Of a stretch of 64,000 nucleotides of DNA, positions 43,901 through 52,685 are shown piece after piece (positions within the stretch are counted from its first letter, which is position 1; every line of letters starts with the position of its first letter). Source of the DNA: Lacibacter sediminis (GTDB taxonomy: Bacteria; Bacteroidota; Bacteroidia; Chitinophagales; Chitinophagaceae); NCBI RefSeq assembly GCF_014168535.1, contig NZ_CP060007.1, positions 4,154,001-4,218,000 of the forward strand, given 5' to 3'. Below the pieces are notes generated by a model, which saw only the letters and a program-made list of their open reading frames with translations, made no database searches and was not told the origin of the DNA. The position numbers and the translations under genes were made by a program.

Positions 43901-44365
43901 TACTTGTACCGTTACGCCGGCAAGCGGCTCTGCTCCTTCACCGGTTACAGTGCCGGTAATGGTACGTACGATGATGTTATCTTCAAACTGGCCTTTTTTC
44001 TCCGAAATAATGAAAACGCCTGAAGTTTCGTCAAACCTGTATTTAAGTTTGGTTTGGTGCAGCACTGCATCCAATACTTCTGATAACGGGGTCTCTTTTG
44101 CTTTCACCGTTACAATCTTTCCCGGGGGAATAATATCATTGGAGAATGTAAACCTGTAGTTGGTTTCTTTTTCAATTGCTTTAAAAAACGTGGTCATTTT
44201 TACCCCATTCAGCGTAAGGGTTACTTTCACATCCTGGGAAAACCCTCCTGCATGTACCACCAGGCTACATACAAACAGAAAAATTGCAGTCAGTTTCATA
44301 ATTTTAAGCAGCTTCGTTAAAGATGGATTTGCAATACTCCACCTGTAGGGATGATTTTTTTTCAT
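40943..44365 (-). CDS. SusC/RagA TonB-dependent transporter with STN signalling domain
   Basis: A 1140-aa outer-membrane receptor. After the signal peptide (about 1-40) comes a secretin/TonB short N-terminal domain (about 45-125, VKMTTFFKAIEKETNYRFTF). A carboxypeptidase-like domain follows (about 133-205, RTITGTVTGEGAEPLAGVTV), then the plug (NEVVVIGYGTQKRTLVTGAV, VLKDASAAAIYGSRATSGVI) and the long barrel ending QAGIQASF. SusC transports the ligand held by SusD using TonB energy. The STN domain marks it as a transducer able to contact the FecR-type anti-sigma protein encoded immediately upstream. Confidence 0.95.
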   Translation of the reverse strand: MKKNHPYRWSIANPSLTKLLKIMKLTAIFLFVCSLVVHAGGFSQDVKVTLTLNGVKMTTFFKAIEKETNYRFTFSNDIIPPGKIVTVKAKETPLSEVLDAVLHQTKLKYRFDETSGVFIISEKKGQFEDNIIVRTITGTVTGEGAEPLAGVTVQVKGSDKATTTDNNGSFSIEVEDNAKVLVFSFVSMVTQEVSIDGKTSVKVVMALLDKALNEVVVIGYGTQKRTLVTGAVSTVSSKTLNELPAISISQALQGRVAGLQVTNNGSPGTEPIVRIRGISSISFASDPLYVVDGFPTGNLSAIDVKDIESVDVLKDASAAAIYGSRATSGVIIINTKKGRRDGKMSVTLDSYFGIQEVTSRLSLLNTEQFKQYALAYRGSQVPRLTEPQINQPVYPGATQTYGQTNTDWQDAYFKKGGMNQHNIGLSGGNEVSRFHASAGYTDQQGIAPSVAYRRYNFRINSDHNIGKVFTFGENLYIASGTQNYDNNETGSRTNLVNVIRMMPHIPVYDPTSNGGYRGVDATKDGGDPTNPVEDAALKNPGTRSTVKIFGTAFLEAKITSWLKFKSTFGIDYATGLDYRFAPIFNDNGAVAGSSATQATITNNRNVSTVKLFTEQLTFDKTFGNHHLNVIAVYEQQGQQTKQENASGNQPSNDLRTLNNATNISAQTLVGENTLISYLGRLNYDYQGKYILSAAVRRDGLSVWAPGKKWATFPSASIGWRVDQEDFMKNIPNVSELKVRVGYGITGLNGLVLGNTPWLVSVLANSSSYPFGNSLTSGPGSNIPGLGNKELEWEKTKQINIGLDLGLFKNKITFSAEYYRRNTDNLILGVPIPPSFGFINNTVSQNVGAMKNNGFEFQLGYNKREGAFKWYASTNMSFVTNQVTKLAEGVTKIEAGNDADFGGDNITNTTPGYSVQGFYGWVVEGIFQSAAEVTKHATQTAATAPGDLKFKDLNNDGKIDNNDRQFLGSFIPKVTYAFNLGGNYKNFDASLFFQGVQGNKIYNATRVITEGMVRFFNAGTQVLNAWTPTNTNTTIPRAIAGDPNRNARPSTRFLEDGSFLRLKNIMIGYTVPSNFLGVHTKGTVKSLRIYVSAQNILTFTKYTGYDPEVGNRTPGSSLTNGIDFAVYPQPKSFQAGIQASF

Positions 44366-44466
44366 ACCTTCATTTTGGTTTTAATTTAAAAAATAGAAAC
44401 TCTTTTATTTTAAAAGCGTTTCAAAGTTTTGGTACAGGTAGAATGCTGCAACATTCTCCTGTATTT

Positions 44467-45567
44467 TTATTTTGACAGATTTATGGTTAATATTTCTCCC
44501 TGTTCAATCGTATAATTAAAACTCCTTGATTCTTTTAAGTAATCAAGCACTGTATTCAGATCCTCCTTTTCGTATGTTCCTGTAAACCGGTAGTTGCAAA
44601 TAGCAGTGTCCTTAAAATTAATTTTTGCCCCGTACCACCTTTCCAGTAATATGGCGATGTCTTTAAACTCTTCATCATCAAAAATCAATTTGTTTTCTTT
44701 CCAGGCTATTTCCTTAATATCACCGGTACTGGTAAGCACTAATTTTTTCGGCAGGCTGTCTGTTAGATAAGTATCTTTTTTTGCTGTGTTTAAATTGTTA
44801 TTGAGATTGCTGGTATTCCCATTTTGCCATTCGATTTTTTGGTTGGGATAAAGCAACATCTTAAGATTATTATTTTCTTTAAGTGTTACTTCCACCAATC
44901 CGCTTATCAAAGATGTTTCAGTGTTTTTTTCATCCAGGTAGGCTTTTACATTAAATGCTGTACCTAATGCTTTTACATCCATTGCAGGGGTATGCACAAT
45001 AAATGGCCTGGTACGGTCGTGTTTCACCTCAAAAAAAGCTTCTCCTTCCAGGTAAACATCCCTTGTTGTAAGGCCATACTTTTCATTGATCTTGATATTG
45101 CTTCCGGCATTTAATGTAACAACTGAGCCATCGGGTAATTGAATATTCTTTCTTTCGCCATAAACTGCTGCGTAGGTTTTATTATTAACTCTGCCTGCAA
45201 CAAAATAGTTGATCGTAACAAACAGGCCCGCCACAATTATTGCCGCAGCAGTAATTTTAAGCAATAAAGGCAAAACCTTTCCTCTCGTTCCTTTTTCAAA
45301 TTTCTCCATCTGAACAACCGGCGTACTCTCTTTCTGCTCAAGGCTGTTTTCTAAACGTGAAGTCTGCTCATCAAGATCGGCAAGAGCCAAAGCATTGAAC
45401 AGCTGAACATATTGTTCTTTGGCATCCTCAATTAATAAAGCCTTGTCTGGGTTTTCGTGTTTATAATTCTCCCAAAAAGCAATATCACCCGGTGAAACCC
45501 CTTTACAATAGTTAATAAAAGATTCGTCAGAGAGCAGTTCCTCAATGGTTATTTTGTCAGCGTTCAT
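44467..45567 (-). CDS. FecR family anti-sigma factor
   Basis: A 366-aa protein. The cytoplasmic N-terminus (1-95) is helical and would bind sigma. A membrane segment lies at about 98-123. The periplasmic part has a FecR domain (about 135-235: VYGERKNIQLPDGSVVTLNA, LEGEAFFEVKHD, FIVHTPAMDVKALGTAFNV). A C-terminal DUF4974/STN-like domain follows (about 290-366: LIFDDEEFKDIAILLERWYG, FTGTYEKEDLNTVLDYLKES). In this class the periplasmic end receives the signal from the STN domain of the SusC transducer. It lies between the sigma gene and SusC, the usual order. Confidence 0.95.
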   Translation of the reverse strand: MNADKITIEELLSDESFINYCKGVSPGDIAFWENYKHENPDKALLIEDAKEQYVQLFNALALADLDEQTSRLENSLEQKESTPVVQMEKFEKGTRGKVLPLLLKITAAAIIVAGLFVTINYFVAGRVNNKTYAAVYGERKNIQLPDGSVVTLNAGSNIKINEKYGLTTRDVYLEGEAFFEVKHDRTRPFIVHTPAMDVKALGTAFNVKAYLDEKNTETSLISGLVEVTLKENNNLKMLLYPNQKIEWQNGNTSNLNNNLNTAKKDTYLTDSLPKKLVLTSTGDIKEIAWKENKLIFDDEEFKDIAILLERWYGAKINFKDTAICNYRFTGTYEKEDLNTVLDYLKESRSFNYTIEQGEILTINLSK

Positions 45568-45654
45568 AACGTATTAGTATATCTGTTTTAAAGCAGAGTA
45601 AGCGGCAGGCGTTTTTTACCTGTTATTTGAAAAGATTTTTAAAAAAGACCGGCC

Positions 45655-46284
45655 TTAATACTTTTGGGCCATAGCAATAGTGGCGGCAGATGCCAAAACA
45701 TTGAGCAGTGAGATTAGTGCAGCGCTTCGAGGTTGGCGGCTTTGGGCTATACCTAATTTGAGTTTCTTTAATCCCTCATGAATTTTATTATAAACCGTGC
45801 GATGAGATAAGCCGGTTCTTTGTACAATATCCTGGTAGCTTAGGCCTTCGTAAAACTTAAGAATTATCAGTTCTTTTTGGCGGTTCGGCAGTTCATTGAT
45901 GTGATCCCTCAACAGTTGAAACAAATGGCTTTGTTCGTCTTTACGGATCAATTTTTCCTCTGGGTTAGGTTGTGGATCTTCGGGGTAGCTACTCCATACC
46001 ACTTCTAATAAACCCGACTGTTTGCTTTTTTTCCAGTCTGCAGTAAGTTTTCTTAAAAAGGAAGTAATCAGGTAAGATTTTACATCTCTTGCATCCTGTA
46101 TTGTTTCCCTTTTTTCCCACAGGTATAAAAATAATTGTTGAATGATATCTTTCACCAAATGGGCATCCTTCATTTCCTTCAACCCAATAAATAAAAGTGT
46201 GTGGTAGTATTTTCTATATAAGGCTAAAAACATTTCTTTATCGCCCTGTTTCAGCCCTTGCCACAAGTTGTTATCATTATCCAT
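45655..46284 (-). CDS. ECF sigma factor of the SusCD locus
   Basis: A 209-aa sigma-70 family protein; the longest frame begins with TTG at 46290, so the ATG at 46284 is used. Region 2 includes MFLALYRKYYHTLLFIG, LVKDIIQQLFLYLWEKRETI and DVKSYLITSFLRKLTADWKK. Region 4 has LPNRQKELIILKFYEGLSYQ and the recognition helix DIVQRTGLSHRTVYNKIHEG. A hydrophobic C-terminal tail (ALISLLNVLASAATIAMAQ) extends past region 4, as in the Bacteroidetes family-1 sigma group. It begins the minus-strand series sigma, FecR, SusC, SusD. Confidence 0.93.
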   Translation of the reverse strand: MDNDNNLWQGLKQGDKEMFLALYRKYYHTLLFIGLKEMKDAHLVKDIIQQLFLYLWEKRETIQDARDVKSYLITSFLRKLTADWKKSKQSGLLEVVWSSYPEDPQPNPEEKLIRKDEQSHLFQLLRDHINELPNRQKELIILKFYEGLSYQDIVQRTGLSHRTVYNKIHEGLKKLKLGIAQSRQPRSAALISLLNVLASAATIAMAQKY

Positions 46285-46847
46285 AAGCAATCGTAACGAA
46301 CGTTGGTGAATACTCTTTCAATAGTACTATCCTTCTCCAATTACAAAGTAAAGTATAACATATTTTGCAATTTGAGAAACCTGTATCCAGCGATTCTTCA
46401 TATAAATAGATTTATCAGCATCATTGAAAAACGAAAAACTTGCAAACATTCAAGAAAGGCTCACTGATAAATCATTGACATATGCATTGCAAATTATCAA
46501 AAAAATTATTGAACATATTTACTCCGGGCAACGCCTATTTGAGTTAGTTGATCTGATTAGATTATGGATTCCCCTCGTTAAAAATGTTATTAAGATAAAT
46601 CGAACAATTAATTCTTACAGCTTCAATATCAACAACTCGTTTAAGACATTTTGCTTTCTTTCGTCTGTAATAAAAAAATCAGGCAGATTTAATCCAGAGA
46701 AATTTTAACTCACCTAAGCTTCTTATGATTTTTTTCACAGGTTACCGGACAGAAAATTGTATTTTCCGACGATTCGGGTCATTGACCCACTGATCGCTTC
46801 AGATCACTGCTTTCGCAGATATTACAGGAACCTTTAAACAACAGCAC
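46285..46847. other. Long intergenic region between the sigma gene and yitT
   Basis: About 560 nt that contain the divergent promoters for the sigma gene and the YitT gene. The left two thirds are AT-rich and carry only a TTG-initiated 94-codon frame with no recognisable content. The right end (about 46770-46820) has GGGTCATTGACCC and TGATC-GCTTCA-GATCA, two small palindromes directly before the YitT gene. No RNA gene was recognised. Confidence 0.5.
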
Positions 46848-47789
46848 ATGACCCAAAGCAGTCAACAAACTATCAGCAAACGCCCTCTTACTAATTATGA
46901 AAGGGCAAAGGCTTACCGGCAACGAAAGATCAGTTTTCAATCGTTATTGAAGGATATTTTCCTGATGATAATAGGTATTAGCTCCGCAGCTTTTGCCTTG
47001 AAAAGTTTCCTTTTGCCCAGTAATTTTATCGATGGAGGAGCAACCGGCATCGCACTTTTGTTGGGAGAAATAACCAGTTTACAATTCCCTGTTTTACTAC
47101 TGTTGGTAAATGCTCCATTTGTATTTTTTGGATATCACACATTGGGGCGCACGTTCTTTATTAAAACTACGTTAGCCATCATTGGGCTTGCATTAGCTAC
47201 AGCATTTATCAATTTTCCGCATGTAACCAACGACAAATTACTCGTTGCAAGTTTTGGTGGTTTCTTTTTGGGCGCAGGTATTGGCTTTGCCATCAGGGGT
47301 GGTTCGGTGATTGATGGAACGGAAGTGTTGGCTTTGTATTTGAGTAAAAAAATTGGCGGCTCGGTTGGCGATATTATTTTAGTGATCAACGTTGTTGTAT
47401 TTTCTGTTGCAGCTTATATCCTGTCAATCGATACTGCGTTGTATGCATTGATCACTTACCTCGCTGCTGCAAAAACAGTTGATTTTGTAGTGGAAGGTAT
47501 TGAAGAGTACACTGGTGTTACCATTGTATCATCTCACTCGGCCGAGATCAATGAAATGATCACACAACAATTGGGAAGAGGAGTTACGAATTATAAAGGC
47601 AAAGGCGGTTTCGGAACACAAGGGCACAGCAAAGAGAAAGATATTCTTTACACCGTTGTTACCCGTCTTGAGATCAGTAGTTTAAAAACGGAAGTACACA
47701 AGATAGATCCATATGCATTTATGGTGATGAACAGCATTAAAGACGTGAAAGGAGGATTGATAAAAAAAAGAAGATTGAAAGGCAATTAA
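46848..47789 (+). CDS. YitT family membrane protein (DUF161/DUF2179)
   Basis: A 313-aa protein with about five or six membrane segments (residues 35-225), including SNFIDGGATGIALLLGEIT and GAGIGFAIRGGSVIDGTEVL. A C-terminal soluble DUF2179 domain follows (about 228-310, GVTIVSSHSAEINEMI, ILYTVVTRLEISSLKTEVH). YitT proteins are inner-membrane proteins without an established transport substrate. It is a single-gene unit with a strong terminator. Confidence 0.9.
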   Translation: MTQSSQQTISKRPLTNYERAKAYRQRKISFQSLLKDIFLMIIGISSAAFALKSFLLPSNFIDGGATGIALLLGEITSLQFPVLLLLVNAPFVFFGYHTLGRTFFIKTTLAIIGLALATAFINFPHVTNDKLLVASFGGFFLGAGIGFAIRGGSVIDGTEVLALYLSKKIGGSVGDIILVINVVVFSVAAYILSIDTALYALITYLAAAKTVDFVVEGIEEYTGVTIVSSHSAEINEMITQQLGRGVTNYKGKGGFGTQGHSKEKDILYTVVTRLEISSLKTEVHKIDPYAFMVMNSIKDVKGGLIKKRRLKGN

Positions 47790-47795
47790 TAAAAG

Positions 47796-47829
47796 ACAAA
47801 CCCACCAAATGGTGGGTTTATTTTTTTAT
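47796..47829. terminator. Bidirectional terminator between yitT and the T9SS type A gene
   Basis: AAACCCACC (47798-47806), loop AAAT, GGTGGGTTT (47811-47819), then a T run on the plus strand and an A-rich left flank. It touches the stop codon of the convergent gene. Confidence 0.85.
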
Positions 47830-49160
47830 TGTTTGATGAACTGATGTGCCTGTTGCTCTTTTCCGTTTGTTATTCTTACAACGTAAGAACCTTTCGCCAG
47901 CGATTGTATAGGTAATGACCGTTCATTTATTCCTGTTGTTGATTTTGTTGATGAACGATAAACTGTTCTTCCATAAAGATCAACTACAGAAATAATGATC
48001 AGCTCAGGTTTCTTTGCAGTCCAAGTAACCTGCAAGCTGGAAGCAGAAGATTGAAATACCTTTGAAATATTCAGCATTTCTTCTTCACGAACTGAAGTTG
48101 GAGCATCACCAACCGATGGCGCAAATGCTAGTCCTTTAAAACTGGTATTTGCAACAGCCGTAGCAAGCGTGGTGAGTGAAGCTGTAATGTTAGCATTATA
48201 ACCTGATGCATCAACCAGTGAATAAAGATTTGAACTGCTGGTTGCGTATAGTGTTACTGTAGTACCACTAACTGTTCCAGTTAACCCTCTAGGCGCTGTA
48301 ACAGCAATCGAATTATTCTTAACCCATGAACCTCCAACTAATGAGTATTTGGTAAGAGTATTAGCTAATGGTCCGCCAAAATTGTTGCCGTCGCACACGT
48401 ATAATACATCCGGGCCGGTAACGGTATTATCCAGATCAACTAGTAAAAAACCAAGAGGTGTGGAATTGGCAGTAGGTAATCCCGGAAGGTTGGTAATTGT
48501 TGGGGCAACCGTTACAGGAAATGTGCCGGAAAAAACGCCGACTGATACATTGTTAAATTCGCAGGAAATATACAATTGATTATTGAACACGTTTAGTTGA
48601 TAGTTCGCAAGGTTGGCTGTGTTCACTGCAAGTGAAGTTGTTGCTCCAAGTGTAACATAACGAACTCCCCCGCCTCCGTTAATATTTGAACCCGCAACCG
48701 CTATGTCGGTGCCATTGGGGCTATAGGCACTTTCAACTCCATCGCCGCTATATGCTCCTGTAACAGTAGTTGTATTGATCACTTCATTTTTATCGATTCG
48801 AGCAACAATTCGTGGAGCAATGGCCGATGTGAACGAAGTAACGGGTTGCGAAAACTCATCTACATCATAACCCGGCAGAAACAGATATCGGTTGTCAAGT
48901 GATAGAGTAATCAATCCGCCATATGCACTATTACTCAGCATAAATTTCCTGTTGGCTCCCGACGTTGTAACAGGCATTGCCACTGTTTGCACAAGTGTCC
49001 CGGTAGTTGTATATTCATCAAGGAAACAACGGGCCGCAGCACCTCCGTTGTAAACAGTTCCATTTCCAAGCCTGACAACCACTAAATTACCGGTTGTAAA
49101 CTGGGCTTCGCAGACAAACACAATGAGAAATAATATTATAGACAGATAATTTTTTTTCAC
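47826..49160 (-). CDS. T9SS-exported protein with type A sorting domain
   Basis: A 444-aa protein with signal peptide MKKNYLSIILFLIVFVCEA. The bulk (about 25-350) is a beta-propeller-like region with repeated units such as LVVVRLGNGTVYNGGAAA, LLVDLDNTVTGPDVLYVCDG and LTGTVSGTTVTLYATSS. The last 75 residues are a Por secretion (type A) sorting domain: LIIISVVDLYGRTVYRSS and SLAKGSYVVRITNGKEQQAH. The domain sends the protein across the outer membrane and is normally cleaved by PorU. No catalytic motif was recognised. Confidence 0.87.
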   Translation of the reverse strand: MKKNYLSIILFLIVFVCEAQFTTGNLVVVRLGNGTVYNGGAAARCFLDEYTTTGTLVQTVAMPVTTSGANRKFMLSNSAYGGLITLSLDNRYLFLPGYDVDEFSQPVTSFTSAIAPRIVARIDKNEVINTTTVTGAYSGDGVESAYSPNGTDIAVAGSNINGGGGVRYVTLGATTSLAVNTANLANYQLNVFNNQLYISCEFNNVSVGVFSGTFPVTVAPTITNLPGLPTANSTPLGFLLVDLDNTVTGPDVLYVCDGNNFGGPLANTLTKYSLVGGSWVKNNSIAVTAPRGLTGTVSGTTVTLYATSSSNLYSLVDASGYNANITASLTTLATAVANTSFKGLAFAPSVGDAPTSVREEEMLNISKVFQSSASSLQVTWTAKKPELIIISVVDLYGRTVYRSSTKSTTGINERSLPIQSLAKGSYVVRITNGKEQQAHQFIKQ

Positions 49161-49295
49161 ATACAGAGGTTTTGGTATTCACAAATATAAGATGTGCAGC
49201 GGCCTGTAATTCTATTTTCTATTCACATTTGTGACTTGCTGGCACAAGTCCTGAACTGGACTGATAATTGACATACTGTACATAAACACACAACT

Positions 49296-49598
49296 ATGGT
49301 CAACCCCAAACACATCGCAACATTCCTGCTGGGCGCAGCAGCCGGCTATGCTTTGTTCAAGTACAACAGCATGACCGATGAAGAAAAAGAAAAAATGTAT
49401 GCAGATCTGAAAGAGAAAGCTAATAAGCTGAAAGACGAGGCAGAAAAATCGTTCAACAAAGCCGGTGATTATTTTGAAGAGCTGAAAACAAAAGGCTCAG
49501 AGAATATGAAAGATTATATGAGCGAAGCGGAGAACATCTTTAATGACGTATTTAAGAAGAAACCGACGGAAAGCAACGGCAGTACGGGCAATGTTTAA
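49296..49598 (+). CDS. YtxH-like small protein
   Basis: A 100-aa protein. A short hydrophobic N-terminal segment (ATFLLGAAAGYALFKY, about 9-24) is followed by a highly charged helix, probably a coiled coil (EEKEKMYADLKEKANKLKDE). This is the YtxH/gas-vesicle-protein-like layout; relatives are often stress-related, but the role is unknown. It is a stand-alone gene. Confidence 0.8.
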   Translation: MVNPKHIATFLLGAAAGYALFKYNSMTDEEKEKMYADLKEKANKLKDEAEKSFNKAGDYFEELKTKGSENMKDYMSEAENIFNDVFKKKPTESNGSTGNV

Positions 49599-49700
49599 AA
49601 AATCAGTTTTTTTGAATGCCATAAGACTTAGTTAAGCCTTGTGGCATTCCTGTGTGATACCAAATTATCTATTAACTTTATTGCTCTAAATTTTAAACCC

Positions 49701-50462
49701 ATGTCTTTATTTAAATCAGGTAATCCAACCCTTAGTGAAAAACATTTCGACCAAACCGGCAGTGCATACAGCGGCGATACCATGACCGTTCGTGGCACCA
49801 TGAACAAATTTGGTTTCTTAATGCTGATGGTAATGGCCGGTGCAGCTTTTGCCTGGCAGTGGTTTGATGCTGGAAAGAGCATTTTCCCATTAATGATCGG
49901 CGGTGCATTGGGCGGTCTTGTCATTGCGCTTGTTATCACATTCAAAAAAGAATGGAGCGGTTATCTTGCTCCTGCTTATGCTATTGTTGAAGGTTTATTT
50001 GTTGGTGGCATTTCTGCTTACTTCAATTATATCTTCCAGGAAAAATATCCCGGCATTGTTACACATGCTGTGCTACTCACATTTGCTGTTGCAGCAAGTA
50101 TGTACCTCATGTATACCTTACGTATCATTAAAGTAACTGAACGTTTACGTTCTATTCTTTTTGTGGCTACGGCAAGTATTGCTTTTTTCTACTTGCTCAC
50201 ATGGATACTTGGTTTCTTCGGAATCAATTTTGGTTTTATGTCTGCCAACAACGGATCAATGTTCAGCATTATCTTTTCGCTCGCTGTGATTGGTATTGCA
50301 GCATTTAACCTCCTGCTCGATTTTGATATGATCGAAAAAGGAAGTGAAATGGGTGCTCCAAAATATATGGAATGGTACGGTGCATTTGGTTTGCTGGTAA
50401 CCTTAGTGTGGTTATACCTCGAAATACTTCGTCTCTTATCGAAACTCAACAGCCGTAAATAA
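49701..50462 (+). CDS. Bax inhibitor-1/YccA family membrane protein
   Basis: A 253-aa protein from the ATG at 49701 (a GTG at 49641 would add an implausible leader). Seven hydrophobic helices are visible from about residue 38 onwards. Family segments include FGFLMLMVMAGAAFAW-like and ALGGLVIALVITF at the first helices, GGISAYFNYIFQEKYPGIV, and the C-terminal FNLLLDFDMIEKGSEMGAPK with its acidic residues. Bacterial homologues are pH-sensitive calcium-leak channels or FtsH modulators; the role here is inferred. A strong terminator follows. Confidence 0.92.
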   Translation: MSLFKSGNPTLSEKHFDQTGSAYSGDTMTVRGTMNKFGFLMLMVMAGAAFAWQWFDAGKSIFPLMIGGALGGLVIALVITFKKEWSGYLAPAYAIVEGLFVGGISAYFNYIFQEKYPGIVTHAVLLTFAVAASMYLMYTLRIIKVTERLRSILFVATASIAFFYLLTWILGFFGINFGFMSANNGSMFSIIFSLAVIGIAAFNLLLDFDMIEKGSEMGAPKYMEWYGAFGLLVTLVWLYLEILRLLSKLNSRK

Positions 50463-50481
50463 CCTTCAATCTATTCTTATA

Positions 50482-50517
50482 AAAAATCCCTGCGCAGTTG
50501 CGCAGGGATTTTTTTTG
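50482..50517 (+). terminator. Terminator after the Bax-inhibitor-1 gene
   Basis: TCCCTGCGCA (50487-50496) and TGCGCAGGGA (50499-50508) form a perfect 10-bp GC-rich stem with a 2-nt core loop, flanked by A and T runs. It can act in both directions. Confidence 0.9.
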
Positions 50518-50518
50518 T

Positions 50519-50573
50519 AAAACCTATAAGGTCTTCTGGCCTGCCATGCAGCACTGCAAGACCTTATAGGTTT
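50519..50573. repeat. Perfect 16-bp inverted repeat, REP-like
   Basis: AAACCTATAAGGTCTT (50520-50535) and AAGACCTTATAGGTTT (50558-50573) are exact inverted copies. The 22-nt loop itself contains CTGC/GCAG. It directly follows a complete terminator, so a second terminator is not needed. It looks like a dispersed palindromic repeat. Confidence 0.6.
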
Positions 50574-50621
50574 ATTCACAAAAAGTTTTTCCTATCTTCC
50601 TTTTATTAAATCAACTGCCGT

Positions 50622-52676
50622 ATGTCTGAGCAAAAATTTCAACCCTTTGTTCCTGATGACAGCAAGATGGCCGAATTCACGATCAAAAGTGTATTGGTTG
50701 GCGCTGCATTCGGAATCATCTTTGGTGCATCAACAGTTTATCTCGCATTGAAAGCCGGTTTAACGGTGAGTGCATCTATCCCAATCGCTGTTATTGCTAT
50801 TACACTTGGAAGGTGGGCACTTAAAACAACCATTCTTGAAAATAACATCATCCAAACAACAGGAAGTGCGGGTGAAAGTATTGCGGCAGGTGTGGTGTTT
50901 ACATTGCCTGGGTTTTTATTTCTGAGTGAAAAAAGCAGTGCAGAGTTCTTCAACTATTTCACCATTCTTACACTGGCGATCTTCGGAGGCATACTCGGCA
51001 CCTTGATGATGATACCCTTACGGCGATCATTAATTGTAAAAGAACATGGCACACTTCCCTATCCTGAAGGCACGGCCTGTGCCAGTGTTTTGAAAGCGGG
51101 TGAACGGGGCGGCTCATTTGCCAAAACTGCTTTCATGGGATTGGGATTTGCATTTGCCTATGCTATTCTTCAAAAGATCTTTCATGTAATTGCTGAGACT
51201 CCTTTCTGGATGACAAAGCAGGCAAATAAATTTTTCCCTTCTGCAAAAGTGAGTGGAGAAATTACGCCTGAATATTTAGGTGTTGGTTATATCATTGGTC
51301 CAAAGATCAGTGGTGTGTTGGTGGCAGGTGGCGTGATTGCATGGTTTGCTTTTACACCTTTACTTGCTTCACTTGTACCACCAGATACAATTGCGTTGCA
51401 ACTAGCGAAACTTGGTTACTTAGCAGATCTGGCAAAACCAGGTGGGCCTGGTGGATGGGATCCTGTTACTCATACTTTCGCAGATTACTCAACTGCCATC
51501 TATCGTGCATATATCCGTCAAATTGGTGCAGGTGCTGTTGCAGCGGGTGGTTTTATTACACTCATCAAAACAATTCCAACTATTGTTTCATCTTTCAAAA
51601 GCAGTATTGGTTCTATCAAAAAAGTTGATGGACAGGCTGTGGAAGTAAAAAGAACAGAACGTGATCTCAACATCAAGATCGTTGGTATTGGCAGTTTGGT
51701 ATTGATCTTATTAATGGCTGTATTACCTCAAGTTCCCGGCGATAATATCGGAAGTAAATTATTACTTGGATTACTCGTGGTGATCTTCGGTGCTTTCTTT
51801 GTTACAGTATCATCAAGGATTGTTGGTTTGATCGGCTCTTCTAACAATCCTATCAGTGGTATGACGATTGCAACACTCATGGGCACCTGTCTCATCTTTA
51901 TTGCAGTTGGCTGGACGGGCAAAGTATTTGAACCAATGGCACTTGTTGTGGGTGGTATGATCTGCATTGCAGCAGCTAATGCTGGCGCTACATCGCAGGA
52001 TTTAAAAACAGGTTACATTGTTGGCGCCACACCTAAGTATCAGCAGATCGCTTTGTTTGTTGGAGCTGTTGTTTCTTCTATTGCTATTGGCGCAACCATT
52101 AAAGTACTTGACACTCCAACAGCTGAAATGCTTTCACAAGGCATTACACATGCGATTGGTACCGACAAATATCCTGCACCACAAGGCACGTTAATGGCCA
52201 CTTTGATCAAAGGCATTCTTTCCTTTAACCTCGACTGGCAGTTTGTTTTGGTTGGTGTATTCATTGCTATTACAATGGAACTCTGCGGTATCAAGTCATT
52301 GAGTTTTGCAGTAGGCTTATACCTTCCGTTGTCAACTACACTGCCCATTTTTGCAGGTGGTGCAATTCGTGGCATTGTTGACAGAAAGAAAAAGAAATCA
52401 GGTGAAGTGTTAACTGCTGAGGAAGAAGATCTGGGTAAAGGAAATCTTTTTGCTACCGGGCTTGTAGCCGGAGGAGCATTGGCAGGTGTATTAGTTGCCA
52501 TATTATCCGTCAATGATTCCATTGCAGCTTCGCTGGGAAAAGTAAATGCAGAACATGGATTGGTGGGATGGTTTGGCGAAAACGGATACTACCTGTTAGG
52601 TGCTATCTTCTTTGCAATAATGGGCTTTACACTTTACCGTATTGGCATTAAGAAAACAGAAAAGATCGAAGAATAA
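50622..52676 (+). CDS. OPT family oligopeptide transporter
   Basis: A 684-aa inner-membrane protein with about 15 hydrophobic helices. The first is preceded by a short tail, and the second region reads GASTVYLALKAGLTVSASIP. Family-typical segments are GSAGESIAAGVVFTLPGFLF, HGTLPYPEGTACASVLKAGE and PISGMTIATLMGTCLIF. This is the OPT superfamily, importing oligopeptides or metal chelates; the substrate is not readable. It is a single-gene unit followed by an inverted repeat and a terminator. Confidence 0.93.
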   Translation: MSEQKFQPFVPDDSKMAEFTIKSVLVGAAFGIIFGASTVYLALKAGLTVSASIPIAVIAITLGRWALKTTILENNIIQTTGSAGESIAAGVVFTLPGFLFLSEKSSAEFFNYFTILTLAIFGGILGTLMMIPLRRSLIVKEHGTLPYPEGTACASVLKAGERGGSFAKTAFMGLGFAFAYAILQKIFHVIAETPFWMTKQANKFFPSAKVSGEITPEYLGVGYIIGPKISGVLVAGGVIAWFAFTPLLASLVPPDTIALQLAKLGYLADLAKPGGPGGWDPVTHTFADYSTAIYRAYIRQIGAGAVAAGGFITLIKTIPTIVSSFKSSIGSIKKVDGQAVEVKRTERDLNIKIVGIGSLVLILLMAVLPQVPGDNIGSKLLLGLLVVIFGAFFVTVSSRIVGLIGSSNNPISGMTIATLMGTCLIFIAVGWTGKVFEPMALVVGGMICIAAANAGATSQDLKTGYIVGATPKYQQIALFVGAVVSSIAIGATIKVLDTPTAEMLSQGITHAIGTDKYPAPQGTLMATLIKGILSFNLDWQFVLVGVFIAITMELCGIKSLSFAVGLYLPLSTTLPIFAGGAIRGIVDRKKKKSGEVLTAEEEDLGKGNLFATGLVAGGALAGVLVAILSVNDSIAASLGKVNAEHGLVGWFGENGYYLLGAIFFAIMGFTLYRIGIKKTEKIEE

Positions 52677-52685
52677 TCATTGCAT

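Noticed and set aside
46424..46708. 94-codon frame in the sigma-yitT intergenic region
   Set aside because: Starts with TTG, has no in-frame ATG beyond it, and the translation is an AT-rich mix without recognisable features.
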